From Pseudomonadota bacterium (lineage in GTDB: Bacteria > Desulfobacterota > Binatia > Binatales > Binataceae): a stretch of 64,000 nucleotides of DNA. The stretch spans positions 62,001 to 126,000 of the forward strand of contig JAJPIL010000007.1 in NCBI GenBank assembly GCA_021324755.1, given 5' to 3'. A program made the translations under genes and the position numbers. This document shows positions 1 through 9,791 of this stretch, piece after piece (position 1 is the first letter of the stretch; every line of letters starts with the position of its first letter). A model generated the notes under the pieces. The model saw nothing but the letters and a program-made list of their open reading frames with translations. It was not told where the DNA came from and made no database searches.

Positions 1-926
1 TCATCTCGCAAAATAACCGCGCCGCCTTTTTGCTCGACGATCCGGGCATTGAGTTCTTGTTGGCGGTCGCGATGGAATGGGTACGGAACGAAAATCGCGG
101 GTTTGCCCATCAGCGCGATCTCGGACACTGCCATCGCTCCCGCCCGGCTGATTATTAGGTCGGCAGCGGCGAGCTCGCCCGCGATCTCGTCCAGAAAGGC
201 GCTTACGCGCGCGTTGAGTCCAAGCCTCGCATAGTGTTCTTTCACTAATTGCTCGTCGGCGGCTCCGGTCTGATGAACAATCGAAAAGTCACGCACGTAA
301 TCGGTAATTTTTTCAAACATGGCCATTACGGCGACGTTTAAGCGGTGGGCGCCGCTTGAACCGCCCAAAATCAGTAGGCGAAACGGTCTTTGTCGAGATT
401 CCTCCTCGTTAGACTGGCGTTGCGGCTTAAAGCGAACCGGATTACCGGTCACCCAAACCTTCGACCTAGGAAAGAAAGCTGCAGCCGGTTCAAAGCCCAC
501 GCATATAGCGTGCGCAAAGCGCCCCATGATCCGGTTTGCCAACCCTGGTCGTGCATTCTGCTCCATCAAAACCAGGGGAATGCGGCTCAAAACGGCGGCA
601 ACTGCCGTAGGAAGCGAAACGTATCCTCCGCAGCCGACCACGAGGTCGGCGTCGAATTGCTTAAGGAAAGCCTGAGCCTGCTTGGTTGCTCGAAAAAACT
701 TGATCAACGCGTTGACTCGTTCGCGCGTCGTATGTCCGGTCCAGCCGGATACGTCGAGCAGTTCGTAGCTAAATTCGTGTCGGGCAAGCCACTTGGCCTC
801 GAAACCTTCTCTTGAGCCAACCAAAAGCACTTGGCTTTCGACGCGCTGGCGCAACAACTCTTCCGCGACTGCGACAGCGGGAAACAGATGTCCGCCAGTG
901 CCGCCCCCCGCGATAACCACCCTCAT
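1..926 (-). CDS. murG: MurG, N-terminal ~308 residues (3' end off the left edge)
   Basis: UDP-GlcNAc:undecaprenyl-PP-MurNAc-pentapeptide GlcNAc transferase, which turns lipid I into lipid II on the cytoplasmic face of the inner membrane. The protein starts MRVVIAGGGTGGH, carrying the GGTGGH loop that contacts the lipid-linked substrate. Further on are MEQNARPGLANR and GGSSGAHRLN, the second glycine loop of the family. The gene continues beyond base 1, so the last ~50 residues are missing from view. Its ATG (926-924) overlaps the ftsW stop as ATGA, so it is translationally coupled to ftsW as the last visible gene of the dcw operon. Family assignment is secure. Confidence 0.97.
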   Translation of the reverse strand, partial: MRVVIAGGGTGGHLFPAVAVAEELLRQRVESQVLLVGSREGFEAKWLARHEFSYELLDVSGWTGHTTRERVNALIKFFRATKQAQAFLKQFDADLVVGCGGYVSLPTAVAAVLSRIPLVLMEQNARPGLANRIMGRFAHAICVGFEPAAAFFPRSKVWVTGNPVRFKPQRQSNEEESRQRPFRLLILGGSSGAHRLNVAVMAMFEKITDYVRDFSIVHQTGAADEQLVKEHYARLGLNARVSAFLDEIAGELAAADLIISRAGAMAVSEIALMGKPAIFVPYPFHRDRQQELNARIVEQKGGAVILRD

Positions 927-2071
927 CGCGCCTCCACTTGCCGACTCAGATTCAGTAGCACGCCCAAGGCGGCTAGCGACCCTACCATCGCAGTTCCCCC
1001 ATAACTCAGAAAGGGAAGCGCAAGCCCCTTAGTAGGCAGAAGACCGGTTACGACTGCCATGTTGATAACTGCTTGAAAGGTCAGAAGGGAGGTCATTCCA
1101 GTTGCAAGCAGACTTGCGAAACTGTCGTTATGACGTCTGGCCAGACGCATACCGCGCACCGTAATCGTGCCGAACAGGCTTACTACCAGCAGTACTCCCG
1201 CCAATCCCAGTTCTTCGCCCACAACTGCGAAGACGAAATCGCTATGAGCCTGGGGCAGATAAAACATCTTCTGCCGGCCAGCCCCGAGACCGACGCCCCA
1301 TTTGCCGCCCGCGCCGATCGCTATTAGCGACTGGACCAACTGAAAGCCCGCACTGCGTGCAGTTTCCCACGGATGGGCGAAGCCCAACAACCGTCTTGCT
1401 CGGTACGCTTTGTGAAAAGCCTGGTACGTCATGAACAACGATAAGGCGCCGCCGGCCGCGCCAAGATGCGCGACCGGCACGCCGGCAGCAAAACACATAG
1501 CAAGCAAAATTAACGCCAACACTACTGTGGCGCCGAAATCCGGTTGCTCCAATGTAATGAGAGCAAGGAGCGCGAAGACTGCGAGTAGCGGCATTAGCCC
1601 GCGGCGAAAGTCGTTCAAACGGTATTGATAGCGGCTCAGTCGCTCGGCAAGAAAAAACACCCAGCCCAACTTGGTCAATTCCGCAGGCTCGATCGTAAGC
1701 GGCCCAAACTTAAGCCATCGTCGGGCACCGCCGCGCACCACGCCCAAGCCTGGAACCCAAACGGCGATAAGCAACAGTATGCCGCACACGAAAACAGCGA
1801 ACGAAGCTTGTTTTAACCATTCGGTTGGCAAGCTTGCGAGGATCGCCATCGCAGCGAGCCCAAGCAACACGCTGAGCAACTGGCGTTCGAAAAGGTAAAA
1901 GGGCGCTCCGGTTTTATTTAGGCTCAGGAAGTATGTCGTATTGAGCGCCATCATCAGTCCAAGCAATAAAAGCAGTCCCACAGCACCCAAAAGCCATGGA
2001 TCGCCGAGCCATGGGCTAGTCAGCCTATAGCGCCATGACCAGTTTTTTGAAAACGCGGCCGCGTTCCGCAT
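923..2071 (-). CDS. ftsW: FtsW, SEDS-family peptidoglycan polymerase
   Basis: Septal peptidoglycan glycosyltransferase of the SEDS family, an integral membrane protein working with FtsI. The sequence is dominated by hydrophobic helices and has the conserved loop with GEELGLAG and the C-terminal FLSYGGTAM segment typical of FtsW/RodA. Its position between murD and murG favours FtsW over RodA. The open frame extends upstream to 2203 inside murD, but the ATG at 2071 gives a normal-length product of about 382 residues beginning MRNAAAFSKN. That start still overlaps the murD 3' end by 47 bases. The exact start is uncertain; the function is not. Confidence 0.94.
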   Translation of the reverse strand: MRNAAAFSKNWSWRYRLTSPWLGDPWLLGAVGLLLLLGLMMALNTTYFLSLNKTGAPFYLFERQLLSVLLGLAAMAILASLPTEWLKQASFAVFVCGILLLIAVWVPGLGVVRGGARRWLKFGPLTIEPAELTKLGWVFFLAERLSRYQYRLNDFRRGLMPLLAVFALLALITLEQPDFGATVVLALILLAMCFAAGVPVAHLGAAGGALSLFMTYQAFHKAYRARRLLGFAHPWETARSAGFQLVQSLIAIGAGGKWGVGLGAGRQKMFYLPQAHSDFVFAVVGEELGLAGVLLVVSLFGTITVRGMRLARRHNDSFASLLATGMTSLLTFQAVINMAVVTGLLPTKGLALPFLSYGGTAMVGSLAALGVLLNLSRQVEAR

Positions 2072-3353
2072 AGTCTTTGAATTGGTCAAAACTGGAGCAT
2101 GCAGGCGAAAGTAAAACGGTGTCGCCTGAGCCGGCCTGGCTCGCGGCTTGCTCGACCGCGTCGGCGAGCGTCGGCACGAGCACTGTCGGCGCTGCGTCGC
2201 CAAGCTGTTGTCGTATGCGTTCTCGCGCCTGCCCCATCAAGATGGCTACCTTCACTTTCTCTTTAGCGATCGGCCGCAGCGGCCCATAGTCGCCTCCTTT
2301 GTCGAGGCCGCCGGCGATCCATACTATCGGAGCTTTTACCGTTTGAAGCGCAACGCGGGCGCCGTCGACGTTGGTGCTTTTTGAATCGTCGATAAACGTG
2401 ATACCCCTAAGTTCGCGCACAAATTCGAGGCGGTGTGGCAGACCGCGATAACGCGCCAGCGCTTCTTCGATAACCTGCGGCGCGACTTCACAAATAAGCG
2501 CAACCATAGAGGCCGCCATGGCGTTCGCGATGTTATGCAATCCGGGCAGACGCAGTCGCTCGATCCCTATCGTTCCCTCTCGTCCTTTAAACGCGAAGTG
2601 GAGCGCGCCTGCGTCGTACCATATGGCATTTGCGTGGTCGCATCTCTCCATTCCAAAACTGGACACTCGTGCGCGTAGGCTAGGGGCGTTGCTCCACACA
2701 CGCGCGTCGTCGCGGTTTAGCACGGCCCAGTTGTCGTTGTGTTGGTTTTCAAAAATCCGCGCCTTAAACCGTCCGTATTCGTCCAGGTCGCGGTAACGGT
2801 CTAAATGGTCCTCGCTCAAATTCAGATAGACGGCTATCCAAGGGCGAAAAGTCCGTATCCATTCGAGCTGAAAGCTTGACACCTCGGCGACGATAAAATC
2901 GTAGCTGCTGCCGATCGCTTCGATCAGAGGCACGCCGAGATTACCGCCTGTAAACACTCGAGCCCCGCTGGCTTTTAGGATTTCGCCGACCATTGTCGTC
3001 ACCGTGCTCTTGCCGTTGGTGCCGGTGACAGCGATCAATGGGGTGTCGATAAACCAGTTCGCAAGCTCGATCTCGCTGACCACGGGAATGCCCAACTCGA
3101 CGGCGCGTCTTATTAAGATATTGCTACGCGGGACTCCTGGACTGGTGATAACAAGGTCGACGTTTTCGACGCGCTCTAACGGTGCTTGCCCCAGTACGAG
3201 TTCCGCGTTTGTCGGCAGTCCAGCGGTATCGACGTCAACGCGTTGGTCGGTCAAAACAAGTTTTACACCCCGCGCGTGGAGAAACCGCGCCACGCTGCGG
3301 CCGGTTATTCCCAGGCCGATAACGAGCGCCCGTTTTGCGAGCAATTCCGTCAT
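2025..3353 (-). CDS. murD: MurD, UDP-MurNAc-L-alanine:D-glutamate ligase
   Basis: Cytoplasmic ATP-dependent ligase that adds D-glutamate to UDP-MurNAc-L-Ala. The N-terminal domain has the nucleotide-sugar motif ALVIGLGITGRS. The central ATPase has the P-loop GTNGKSTV, and the C-terminal domain carries IDDSKSTNVDG and LLSPACSSFDQF, both diagnostic of MurD. The open frame begins at 3389, but the ATG at 3353 (MTELLAKRALV) overlaps the mraY stop as ATGA, like its neighbours, and gives 442 residues, the usual length. It lies in the minus-strand dcw operon between mraY and ftsW. Confidence 0.97.
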   Translation of the reverse strand: MTELLAKRALVIGLGITGRSVARFLHARGVKLVLTDQRVDVDTAGLPTNAELVLGQAPLERVENVDLVITSPGVPRSNILIRRAVELGIPVVSEIELANWFIDTPLIAVTGTNGKSTVTTMVGEILKASGARVFTGGNLGVPLIEAIGSSYDFIVAEVSSFQLEWIRTFRPWIAVYLNLSEDHLDRYRDLDEYGRFKARIFENQHNDNWAVLNRDDARVWSNAPSLRARVSSFGMERCDHANAIWYDAGALHFAFKGREGTIGIERLRLPGLHNIANAMAASMVALICEVAPQVIEEALARYRGLPHRLEFVRELRGITFIDDSKSTNVDGARVALQTVKAPIVWIAGGLDKGGDYGPLRPIAKEKVKVAILMGQARERIRQQLGDAAPTVLVPTLADAVEQAASQAGSGDTVLLSPACSSFDQFKDYAERGRVFKKLVMAL

Positions 3354-4426
3354 CGCAACTTGAGCGTGCTCAGCGCCAAAAGCGCACATACCACCGACAC
3401 GATCCAGAACCGGACCACAACTTGGGTCTCAGGCCATCCCGCAAGCTCGAAGTGATGGTGGATCGGCGCCATGCGAAAAATTCGTTTTTTCGTGAGTTTG
3501 TAGTAATAGCGTTGGATAATCGTCGAAGCGGCTTCTACCACGAACACGAAGCCCGCGACTATCAGCACGAGCTCCTGCTTGCATAAAACCGCGACCACGC
3601 CCAAAGCAGCGCCCAGAGACAACGCTCCGACATCGCCCATCATCATCGAAGCGGGATAGGCGTTGTACCATAAAAACCCGAGCGAGGCAGCCACCAAGGC
3701 GCTGCAAAAGATGCTAAGCTCGCCCACGCGAGCGACATGGGGAACCTGCAGGTATTCGGCGAACTTCGCGTTACCTGCAACGTAACTGAACGCCCAGTAG
3801 CACGATCCGACAGTCATCACCGGTCCGATAGCCAGACCGTCCAAACCGTCGGTTAAGTTGACCGCGTTCGAACAGGAAACGATCACAAGCGCGGCAAACG
3901 GCACATAAAGCCACCCAAGGTCAGGGTTAACGCGCTTGAAGAAAGGAACCGTCAAGTGGGTGTCGAACTTCAGCACTGCGATCAACACGAAGGAGATAAC
4001 CAACGCGAACAGCGACTGAGAAAAAAGCTTTTGCGGGCCGCTCAAACCTCTGCCTTGGCCTCGGCGCAGCTTGAGCAGGTCATCAACTAGCCCGATTCCA
4101 GCAAAGCTCAGCATGACCGCGATTGCCACCCAAATGTACGGATCTCTCAAGTCTGCCAAAAGCAAGGTGGCCACGAGCGTTGCGGTCAAAATCAAAAGCC
4201 CGCCCATTGTGGGCGTGCCGGCTTTTTTGCGATGACTGACGGGTACCTCGACGCGAATTGTCTGCCCAAGATGGGCCTGTCGAAAGCGGTTAATTAGAAC
4301 CGGTCCTAGCGCCAAGGACAGCGCCAGCGAGCTAATGCCGGCCATCATCGAGCGAAACGTCTCATAGCGTAAGACGTTGAACGCCGGATGGGCTGTATGA
4401 AGCGGGAATAGAAGCATGTAGAGCAT
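3350..4426 (-). CDS. mraY: MraY, phospho-MurNAc-pentapeptide transferase
   Basis: Inner-membrane enzyme that transfers phospho-MurNAc-pentapeptide to undecaprenyl phosphate, forming lipid I. It is about 358 residues with roughly ten hydrophobic segments. The family motifs are present: the paired aspartates in LVDDLLKLRRGQ (near residue 116), NAVNLTDGLDGLA, and the histidine cluster in MAPIHHHFE near the C terminus. A TTG at 4429 is possible, but the ATG at 4426 shares one base with the murF stop (TGATG) and is preferred. It is coupled to murF upstream and murD downstream. Confidence 0.97.
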   Translation of the reverse strand: MLYMLLFPLHTAHPAFNVLRYETFRSMMAGISSLALSLALGPVLINRFRQAHLGQTIRVEVPVSHRKKAGTPTMGGLLILTATLVATLLLADLRDPYIWVAIAVMLSFAGIGLVDDLLKLRRGQGRGLSGPQKLFSQSLFALVISFVLIAVLKFDTHLTVPFFKRVNPDLGWLYVPFAALVIVSCSNAVNLTDGLDGLAIGPVMTVGSCYWAFSYVAGNAKFAEYLQVPHVARVGELSIFCSALVAASLGFLWYNAYPASMMMGDVGALSLGAALGVVAVLCKQELVLIVAGFVFVVEAASTIIQRYYYKLTKKRIFRMAPIHHHFELAGWPETQVVVRFWIVSVVCALLALSTLKLR

Positions 4427-5883
4427 CAAAGGTACGTCTTTTTGAGTTCCTCTAAAACTACTTCTAAGCCAACAGCGCGCGAAGCCTTCAGCAAGACCCT
4501 GTCGCCCTCTCGGAGTTGGGTTGCAAGATAGGGCGTTAGCTCCCCAACGCTTGCGAAAACGACGACTTTTGCCTCGTCCATTCCTGCATTTCGTGCTCCT
4601 TGAGCTAATTGTTCGGCAAACTCACCGACTCCCAATAGGAAGTCGATTCCGAGCTCGGCAACCAGCCGACCTATCTCTTGATGAGCCGATTGTGACATTT
4701 CGCCGAGCTCCCGCATGTCGCCTAACACGGCGATCCGGCGGCTGGCGGGCAGCGAAGCCAGTGTTCGAAGCGAAGCGGCCATCGAAAGCGGGTTTGCGTT
4801 GTAGGCGTCATTGATGACGATTATATCGTGCCCCAGACGCACCATTTCTCCCCGCATGGAGAGCGGTCTAAACGCACCTAGCCCCTCAGCGATAATCGCT
4901 GCTGGGATACCCAAGGCGTGGCAGAGCGCGGCGCTCGCTACAGCGTTAGCCCGCTGATGAGTCCCCGGTAGAGTAAGGCGTACCCGAACTTTTTCGGTGC
5001 CTACCACGAGCTCGAATTCTTGACCATCCAGGCCAAGCTCGCGCACCCCACCGCAGCGTACCTCTGCCTGTCGATTCGCGAAATCCAGCGAGAACCGCAC
5101 CTGCTTGCCGCCGCGCTGCCTGGCTAGTCGCACGACCTTCGGATCGTCCAGGTTCACCACAGCGACGCCCTGGGGCTTCATCTCGCGCCAGAGCTCGCCC
5201 TTGGCCTGCGCCACGCCTTCCAGCGAGAGCACAGGACGCGGCGCGCTGTTAAGCGAGATCGACCCAGGCGACGGCCTTAGATGGGCAAGCCCAATATTGG
5301 TAATCAAGCCGACGTCAGGATCGGCGATTGCGGTAAGGCGCGCTATCTCGCCCAAAGCGTTCATGCCCATTTCCAAGACGACGACTTCCTCGTCGCCTTC
5401 AAGGTTAAGCAGCGTGAGCGGCAATCCGACCAAGTTGTTTTGACTGCTTTCCGTAGCAGCGACGGGTCCGCTTAAAACTTTGCCGACGGCTGTGCGGCAA
5501 ATCGTGGCAGCCATTTCTTTGGTACCGGTTTTACCAGCAGTACCTGTTATCGCAGCCACGCGTGCCTTAAGCTTCTGCCGGGCGAATCGTGCAAGCTCGC
5601 CGAGCGCGTGCAACGAGCTCTGCACCCGTAACACCGGTCGGTTCACTCTCTCGGGCAGGCCTTCGATCGGCCACCGCTCGACCACTGCCGCCGCCGCCCC
5701 GCGAGCGAAGGCCTGCCCGACAAAGTTGTGGCCGTCGTTGCGCGGTCCGCGCAATGCCACAAAAAGCTCGCCTCCCTTTACCTTGCGCGAATCGGTCGTC
5801 GCGCCACAAAAAGTCTTTTCTCCGGCATCTGCGATCAGCGATGCATCGGTCACGCGCGCGGCTTGTTCCACCACTATGCGCAT
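4426..5883 (-). CDS. murF: MurF, UDP-MurNAc-tripeptide:D-Ala-D-Ala ligase
   Basis: Cytoplasmic ligase that adds D-Ala-D-Ala, completing the UDP-MurNAc-pentapeptide. The P-loop is GTAGKTGTKE, followed by the carbamylated-lysine region and the motif NDAYNANPLSM that is characteristic of MurF. At 485 residues it is slightly longer than average, with no domain obviously added. The ATG at 5883 overlaps the murE 3' end by 10 bases. It is part of the uninterrupted dcw operon. Confidence 0.96.
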   Translation of the reverse strand: MRIVVEQAARVTDASLIADAGEKTFCGATTDSRKVKGGELFVALRGPRNDGHNFVGQAFARGAAAAVVERWPIEGLPERVNRPVLRVQSSLHALGELARFARQKLKARVAAITGTAGKTGTKEMAATICRTAVGKVLSGPVAATESSQNNLVGLPLTLLNLEGDEEVVVLEMGMNALGEIARLTAIADPDVGLITNIGLAHLRPSPGSISLNSAPRPVLSLEGVAQAKGELWREMKPQGVAVVNLDDPKVVRLARQRGGKQVRFSLDFANRQAEVRCGGVRELGLDGQEFELVVGTEKVRVRLTLPGTHQRANAVASAALCHALGIPAAIIAEGLGAFRPLSMRGEMVRLGHDIIVINDAYNANPLSMAASLRTLASLPASRRIAVLGDMRELGEMSQSAHQEIGRLVAELGIDFLLGVGEFAEQLAQGARNAGMDEAKVVVFASVGELTPYLATQLREGDRVLLKASRAVGLEVVLEELKKTYL

Positions 5884-7409
5884 ACCTGAAGTCCGTTTTT
5901 TTTGAGTACCTGTCGGACTACTTCGCGGTCGTCAAAGCTTAGTTTTCGATTACCGATTAGCTGGTAGGTTTCGTGCCCTTTGCCAGCGATCAGCACAACG
6001 TCGCCAGCCCAGGCGTTGAGGATCGCGTGCTCGATTGCACTGCGCCGATCAGGTTCGACGAAGTAACCCTTTTGAGTTCGCGCTATATCTGCAGGGTTCG
6101 AAAGGCGAGGCAAACCGAGCTGAGCGATGCCGCTTTCTATCTGGTGAATAATCGCGAGCGGATCCTCACCGCGAGGATTGTCTGAGGTGATAATCGTTAT
6201 GTCCGCAAAGCGGCCGGCGATTTCCCCCATAATTGGGCGTTTGCCCGCGTCTCGCTCGCCTCCGCAGCCAAAGACGCATAAAACTCTCCCCTTGGTCAAA
6301 CGTCGCAAGCTTTTGAGAACGACCTCTAATGAATTGGGCTTGTGCGCGTAGTCGACAACTATCGTAAGGTTCGAGGCATTCGGCACGATCTCCATCCGAC
6401 CGGGCGCGCCGCTACAGCGCCTAATTCCCTCCAAAACGGCCTCATGGGGTATGCCGAGGGCAAGGCTAGTAGCTATCGCCGCAAGAACGTTTGGCAAGTT
6501 GACCTCGCCCAGAAGCGGTGAGATGACGGTCAACTTTTTGCCGAAGGCTACTACTTCTGCGCGAAGATTTGCGCGGTCAGCCTCGAAGTTTAGCGCCCTT
6601 ACGTCGCATGTGGCGTCGAACCCGAAGCTCACCTTGCGCACACCGACCGCGTCCAAGATGCGCTTGCCGAACGGGTCGTCGCCTCGCACTACGACCACCG
6701 GATCGGATTTTGACGTGCGAGGCAAGATCTCGGTGAAGAGCTTGAGTTTCGCCGCAAAATAGTTTTCGAGCGTCCCGTGAAAGTCCAGATGGTCTCGCCC
6801 CAAATTGGTAAAGACAGCGGCGCGAAAGTGTAGCGCGTCGGCCCGGTGTTGAGCCAAGCCGATCGATGAAATCTCGGCCGCTACCCAACGAATCCCAAGT
6901 TGCTCCATCGTGGCAAGCTGCGACTCGAAATCGATCGCCTCCGGAGTCGTCAAACCTTCGTAAATGCGCTTAGCCCCGGCGAAAGCGCCCAGGGTTCCAA
7001 TAATGCCCGCGGAAAAACCGGCGGCTTCGAAGATGGATCGAAGCAAAAAGCACGTCGTGGTCTTGCCGGCGGTTCCAGTGACACCGATAAGTTCGAGCCT
7101 TTGGCTGGGCGCGCGGAAAAATCGCGAAGCCACCGATGCCATCACAAGGCGCGGCTCGCTACACTCGACCACCGTCGCCGCGGGGCGCACCTTGCCGCCC
7201 CACCCTGTCTCCGTCACCACCGCATGCGCCCCGCGCGACAAAGCTTCGTTCACGTGTTGTCGACGTTGCTCCAGATTTCTTGCCAAAGCAAAAAAAAGGT
7301 CGCCCTCGGAAACCCTTCTGGAGTCGTAAGTCAGACCGGCGACTTCGACGTCAAAGTCGCCTTGAACGCGCACAATCTCGAGACCGTCAATAAGTTCACG
7401 AAGTTTCAC
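5874..7409 (-). CDS. murE: MurE, UDP-MurNAc-dipeptide:meso-diaminopimelate ligase
   Basis: Adds the third stem-peptide residue. The P-loop GTAGKTTT lies near residue 116. The substrate-selecting motif reads DNPRGEDP; in this family DNPR marks meso-diaminopimelate as substrate, whereas lysine-adding enzymes differ, so the organism should make DAP-type peptidoglycan. The length of 511 residues is typical. The ATG overlaps the ftsI stop by four bases (ATGA). Confidence 0.96.
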   Translation of the reverse strand: MKLRELIDGLEIVRVQGDFDVEVAGLTYDSRRVSEGDLFFALARNLEQRRQHVNEALSRGAHAVVTETGWGGKVRPAATVVECSEPRLVMASVASRFFRAPSQRLELIGVTGTAGKTTTCFLLRSIFEAAGFSAGIIGTLGAFAGAKRIYEGLTTPEAIDFESQLATMEQLGIRWVAAEISSIGLAQHRADALHFRAAVFTNLGRDHLDFHGTLENYFAAKLKLFTEILPRTSKSDPVVVVRGDDPFGKRILDAVGVRKVSFGFDATCDVRALNFEADRANLRAEVVAFGKKLTVISPLLGEVNLPNVLAAIATSLALGIPHEAVLEGIRRCSGAPGRMEIVPNASNLTIVVDYAHKPNSLEVVLKSLRRLTKGRVLCVFGCGGERDAGKRPIMGEIAGRFADITIITSDNPRGEDPLAIIHQIESGIAQLGLPRLSNPADIARTQKGYFVEPDRRSAIEHAILNAWAGDVVLIAGKGHETYQLIGNRKLSFDDREVVRQVLKKNGLQVCA

Positions 7410-9493
7410 GGCAAAAAGCCTCGAGAAATGGTCCGGTCGGCATCTGCACGAGCGCGATCGAACGAGAAACGATTGTGCAAAGGTGAGCCTTCGACTGAAC
7501 CCGCTAATACTATTTTGATTCGGCGAAAAGCTGGAATCGGCGACCCTGGGGCAGGAGATTGCGCCACCACATAGCCGTCTCCGGAAACGTCGAGCTCAAG
7601 ATTTAGGCGATGCGCCAGCTGAAGCGCGTGACGCAAGCTGAGGCCGGCAAAATAGGGAACGCACCAACCTTCCAGAGACGATACGAAATCCGGTTTACCA
7701 TCGTGAAAATTGCGGATGTTTGACGAACCTGCAAGCGCAGAAGATTTGTTCGCGGAGTTAAGGAGCAAGCCAAATGGCGCAAGGTCAGCTACCTGGTAAC
7801 TTGCCTCGGTTACCGAAGGCTGCCCAACGGGCAAGCCCAGGCGGTCAAGTGCACTGGCAACGATCGTTTTGAAGGCCGGAGCGGCGACGAGTCCCCCGAA
7901 TTGGCCGTGTCCCACGTCCTCCAGCATCACCAACACGACCAGACGAGGCTGGTCAGCGGGCGCGATGCCGACGAACGAAGCGACAAGCCGGTCTTGATAG
8001 TACGCGTGAGTGACAGGGTTCACCATCTGCGCGGTACCGGTTTTGCCCGCGATAGCAATGTTCGGGATAGAGGCGAGACGGCCGGTGCCAGCGGGATCTT
8101 CCACTACCGCCCGCAACAGTCGGGCCACTTGATGAGCGGTTGTCGGAGAGATGACTCGTCGAACGATTTGCGGCTTCGCGCGAAAGATTCGCCGCCCTAG
8201 CGGATCGTAGATTTCACGCACGACAAAAGGCCGAAGCAGCAAGCCACCGTTGGCGATCGCACCGTAAGCAACGACAAGCTGAAGTGGCGTGACCGCCAAA
8301 CCCTGCCCGAAGCCCTCGTTGGCGAGCTCGACGCGCTGGGCGATCTGCAGCTGTCGGAGGATTCCGAACGCCTCACCGGGAAGATCAACTCCGGTGGGGT
8401 GCCCTAGACCGAAGGCCCGCAACCCGTCGAACACTCGCTTGGGGCCTAGGGCAAGGGCAATTTTCGCCGCTCCGATGTTGGATGAGCGTGCGATGATTTC
8501 CTCTAGCGTTAGCCACTGATGGGCACCATGGTCGTGAATGGTTGCGGCTCCGAGACGCCATGCGCCATTTTCGCAGAAAATCCTGCTCTGGGGAGTTACG
8601 ACGCGGCTGTCGAGCGCAATGGCGGCAAGCAAAGGCTTTATGGTCGAACCTGGCTCAAAGACGTCTTGTACAGCGGGATTATGTAGCCGGTCGGATGGCT
8701 CTGAGTCGTCCGCGCCGACGGTGGCCATCGCCAGTATTTCACCGGTGAAAGGATCCAAGACTATCGCGGTGCCTCTTTTTGCCCGATAGTACCGTACCCG
8801 TTGGCGCATTTCTGTTTCGACTAGCGCCTGCAGCCGGCTGTCGAGGGTGAGGACCACTCGCGCCCCAGGGCGCGCCTCGCGCAGGACCTCCGGGCTGTCG
8901 AGCACGAAGCGTCCGAGCGCATCGCGCTCAATCTCCAGGCTAAGCGGGTTTCCTCGAATCGCTCGGTCATAGCGCATCTCTACCCCGGAGAGGCCCTGGC
9001 TATCCGTCCCCGCCATCCCAATCACCGCCGCGGCCAGGCTCCCCTCCGGGTAAAACCTTTTGAACTCGTTTACCGAACCGATTCCAGCTAGGCCAAGCTG
9101 GTCGACAGCCCATGCAGTTTTTGCGTCTACCTGACGGGCAAGCCAGATAAAGTTTGCTTTACTTTTAAGGCGCGCGCTGAGCTTGTCCGAATCGATCCCC
9201 AAAATTCGGGCCAGTTGAACAAGCTGCTCTCTTCGGTTTTTGCTCCATACCGTTCGAGGACGTGCGTACAGTGAGCGTGCGGGAGCCGAAAGAGCTAAGA
9301 TAATGCCGTTTCGGTCGACGATCGGTCCCCGTGGGGCGCTGACCTCGACCTTCTCGGTGTGCTCGGAATGGGCGAGTATTTGCAGGCGTGAACCGTCGAT
9401 CAGGGCCAGAAGCACTACACGGCCAGCGATAAGCACGAACAGACTAGCCAGCAAAATGCTCAGGATCGCAATTCGTCGCCGGCGCTCTTCCAT
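7406..9493 (-). CDS. ftsI: FtsI (PBP3), septal transpeptidase with C-terminal PASTA domain
   Basis: Class B penicillin-binding protein that cross-links septal peptidoglycan. One N-terminal transmembrane segment (about residues 8-31) anchors it, and the bulk lies in the periplasm. The transpeptidase motifs are STIK (Ser283 nucleophile), SSN (337-339) and KTGT (from 484). Residues from about 600 to 665 form a PASTA domain (GWCVPYFAGLSLRHAL ... VVAQSPAPGSPIP), which enterobacterial FtsI lacks but which occurs in deltaproteobacteria and Gram-positives. The length of 695 residues reflects that extra domain. The start codon lies 7 bases after the ftsL stop. Confidence 0.95.
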   Translation of the reverse strand: MEERRRRIAILSILLASLFVLIAGRVVLLALIDGSRLQILAHSEHTEKVEVSAPRGPIVDRNGIILALSAPARSLYARPRTVWSKNRREQLVQLARILGIDSDKLSARLKSKANFIWLARQVDAKTAWAVDQLGLAGIGSVNEFKRFYPEGSLAAAVIGMAGTDSQGLSGVEMRYDRAIRGNPLSLEIERDALGRFVLDSPEVLREARPGARVVLTLDSRLQALVETEMRQRVRYYRAKRGTAIVLDPFTGEILAMATVGADDSEPSDRLHNPAVQDVFEPGSTIKPLLAAIALDSRVVTPQSRIFCENGAWRLGAATIHDHGAHQWLTLEEIIARSSNIGAAKIALALGPKRVFDGLRAFGLGHPTGVDLPGEAFGILRQLQIAQRVELANEGFGQGLAVTPLQLVVAYGAIANGGLLLRPFVVREIYDPLGRRIFRAKPQIVRRVISPTTAHQVARLLRAVVEDPAGTGRLASIPNIAIAGKTGTAQMVNPVTHAYYQDRLVASFVGIAPADQPRLVVLVMLEDVGHGQFGGLVAAPAFKTIVASALDRLGLPVGQPSVTEASYQVADLAPFGLLLNSANKSSALAGSSNIRNFHDGKPDFVSSLEGWCVPYFAGLSLRHALQLAHRLNLELDVSGDGYVVAQSPAPGSPIPAFRRIKIVLAGSVEGSPLHNRFSFDRARADADRTISRGFLP

Positions 9494-9500
9494 CGCTTCT

Positions 9501-9791
9501 CTAGCGGACCTCGATAATCTGTTCGGGGTTCGGTGGCCTCATCTCGTAGCGCGACGCCAAAGCTCGCAATCGCTCTTGGGAGCTCAAGCGGGCAACTTCG
9601 AGCCTGAGTTCCCGGTTTTGTTCCTGCAGCTTTGCCATCCGTTGCCTTAGCTCCGAAAGTCGGTAGCCTTCACGTAAGACCTCAAGGCGCAAAAGCAAAA
9701 TCGCGAAACACAGGATCAAGACGCAAGCTGCGGCTAAAGCCTCCGGAAGTTTCGACACATTCTTTGCGCTGTTCGCACTTTTCCGACTCAT
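9501..9791 (-). CDS. ftsL: FtsL-like divisome protein
   Basis: Small bitopic division protein of 96 residues. A short charged N terminus is followed by one membrane helix (ALAAACVLILCFAILLLR, about residues 18-36). Then comes a heptad-like leucine-rich coiled coil (LSELRQRMAKLQEQN), which is the layout of FtsL. Sequence conservation in this family is weak, so the call rests on layout and on position between rsmH and ftsI, where FtsL is always found. The ATG overlaps the rsmH stop as ATGA. Confidence 0.87.
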   Translation of the reverse strand: MSRKSANSAKNVSKLPEALAAACVLILCFAILLLRLEVLREGYRLSELRQRMAKLQEQNRELRLEVARLSSQERLRALASRYEMRPPNPEQIIEVR

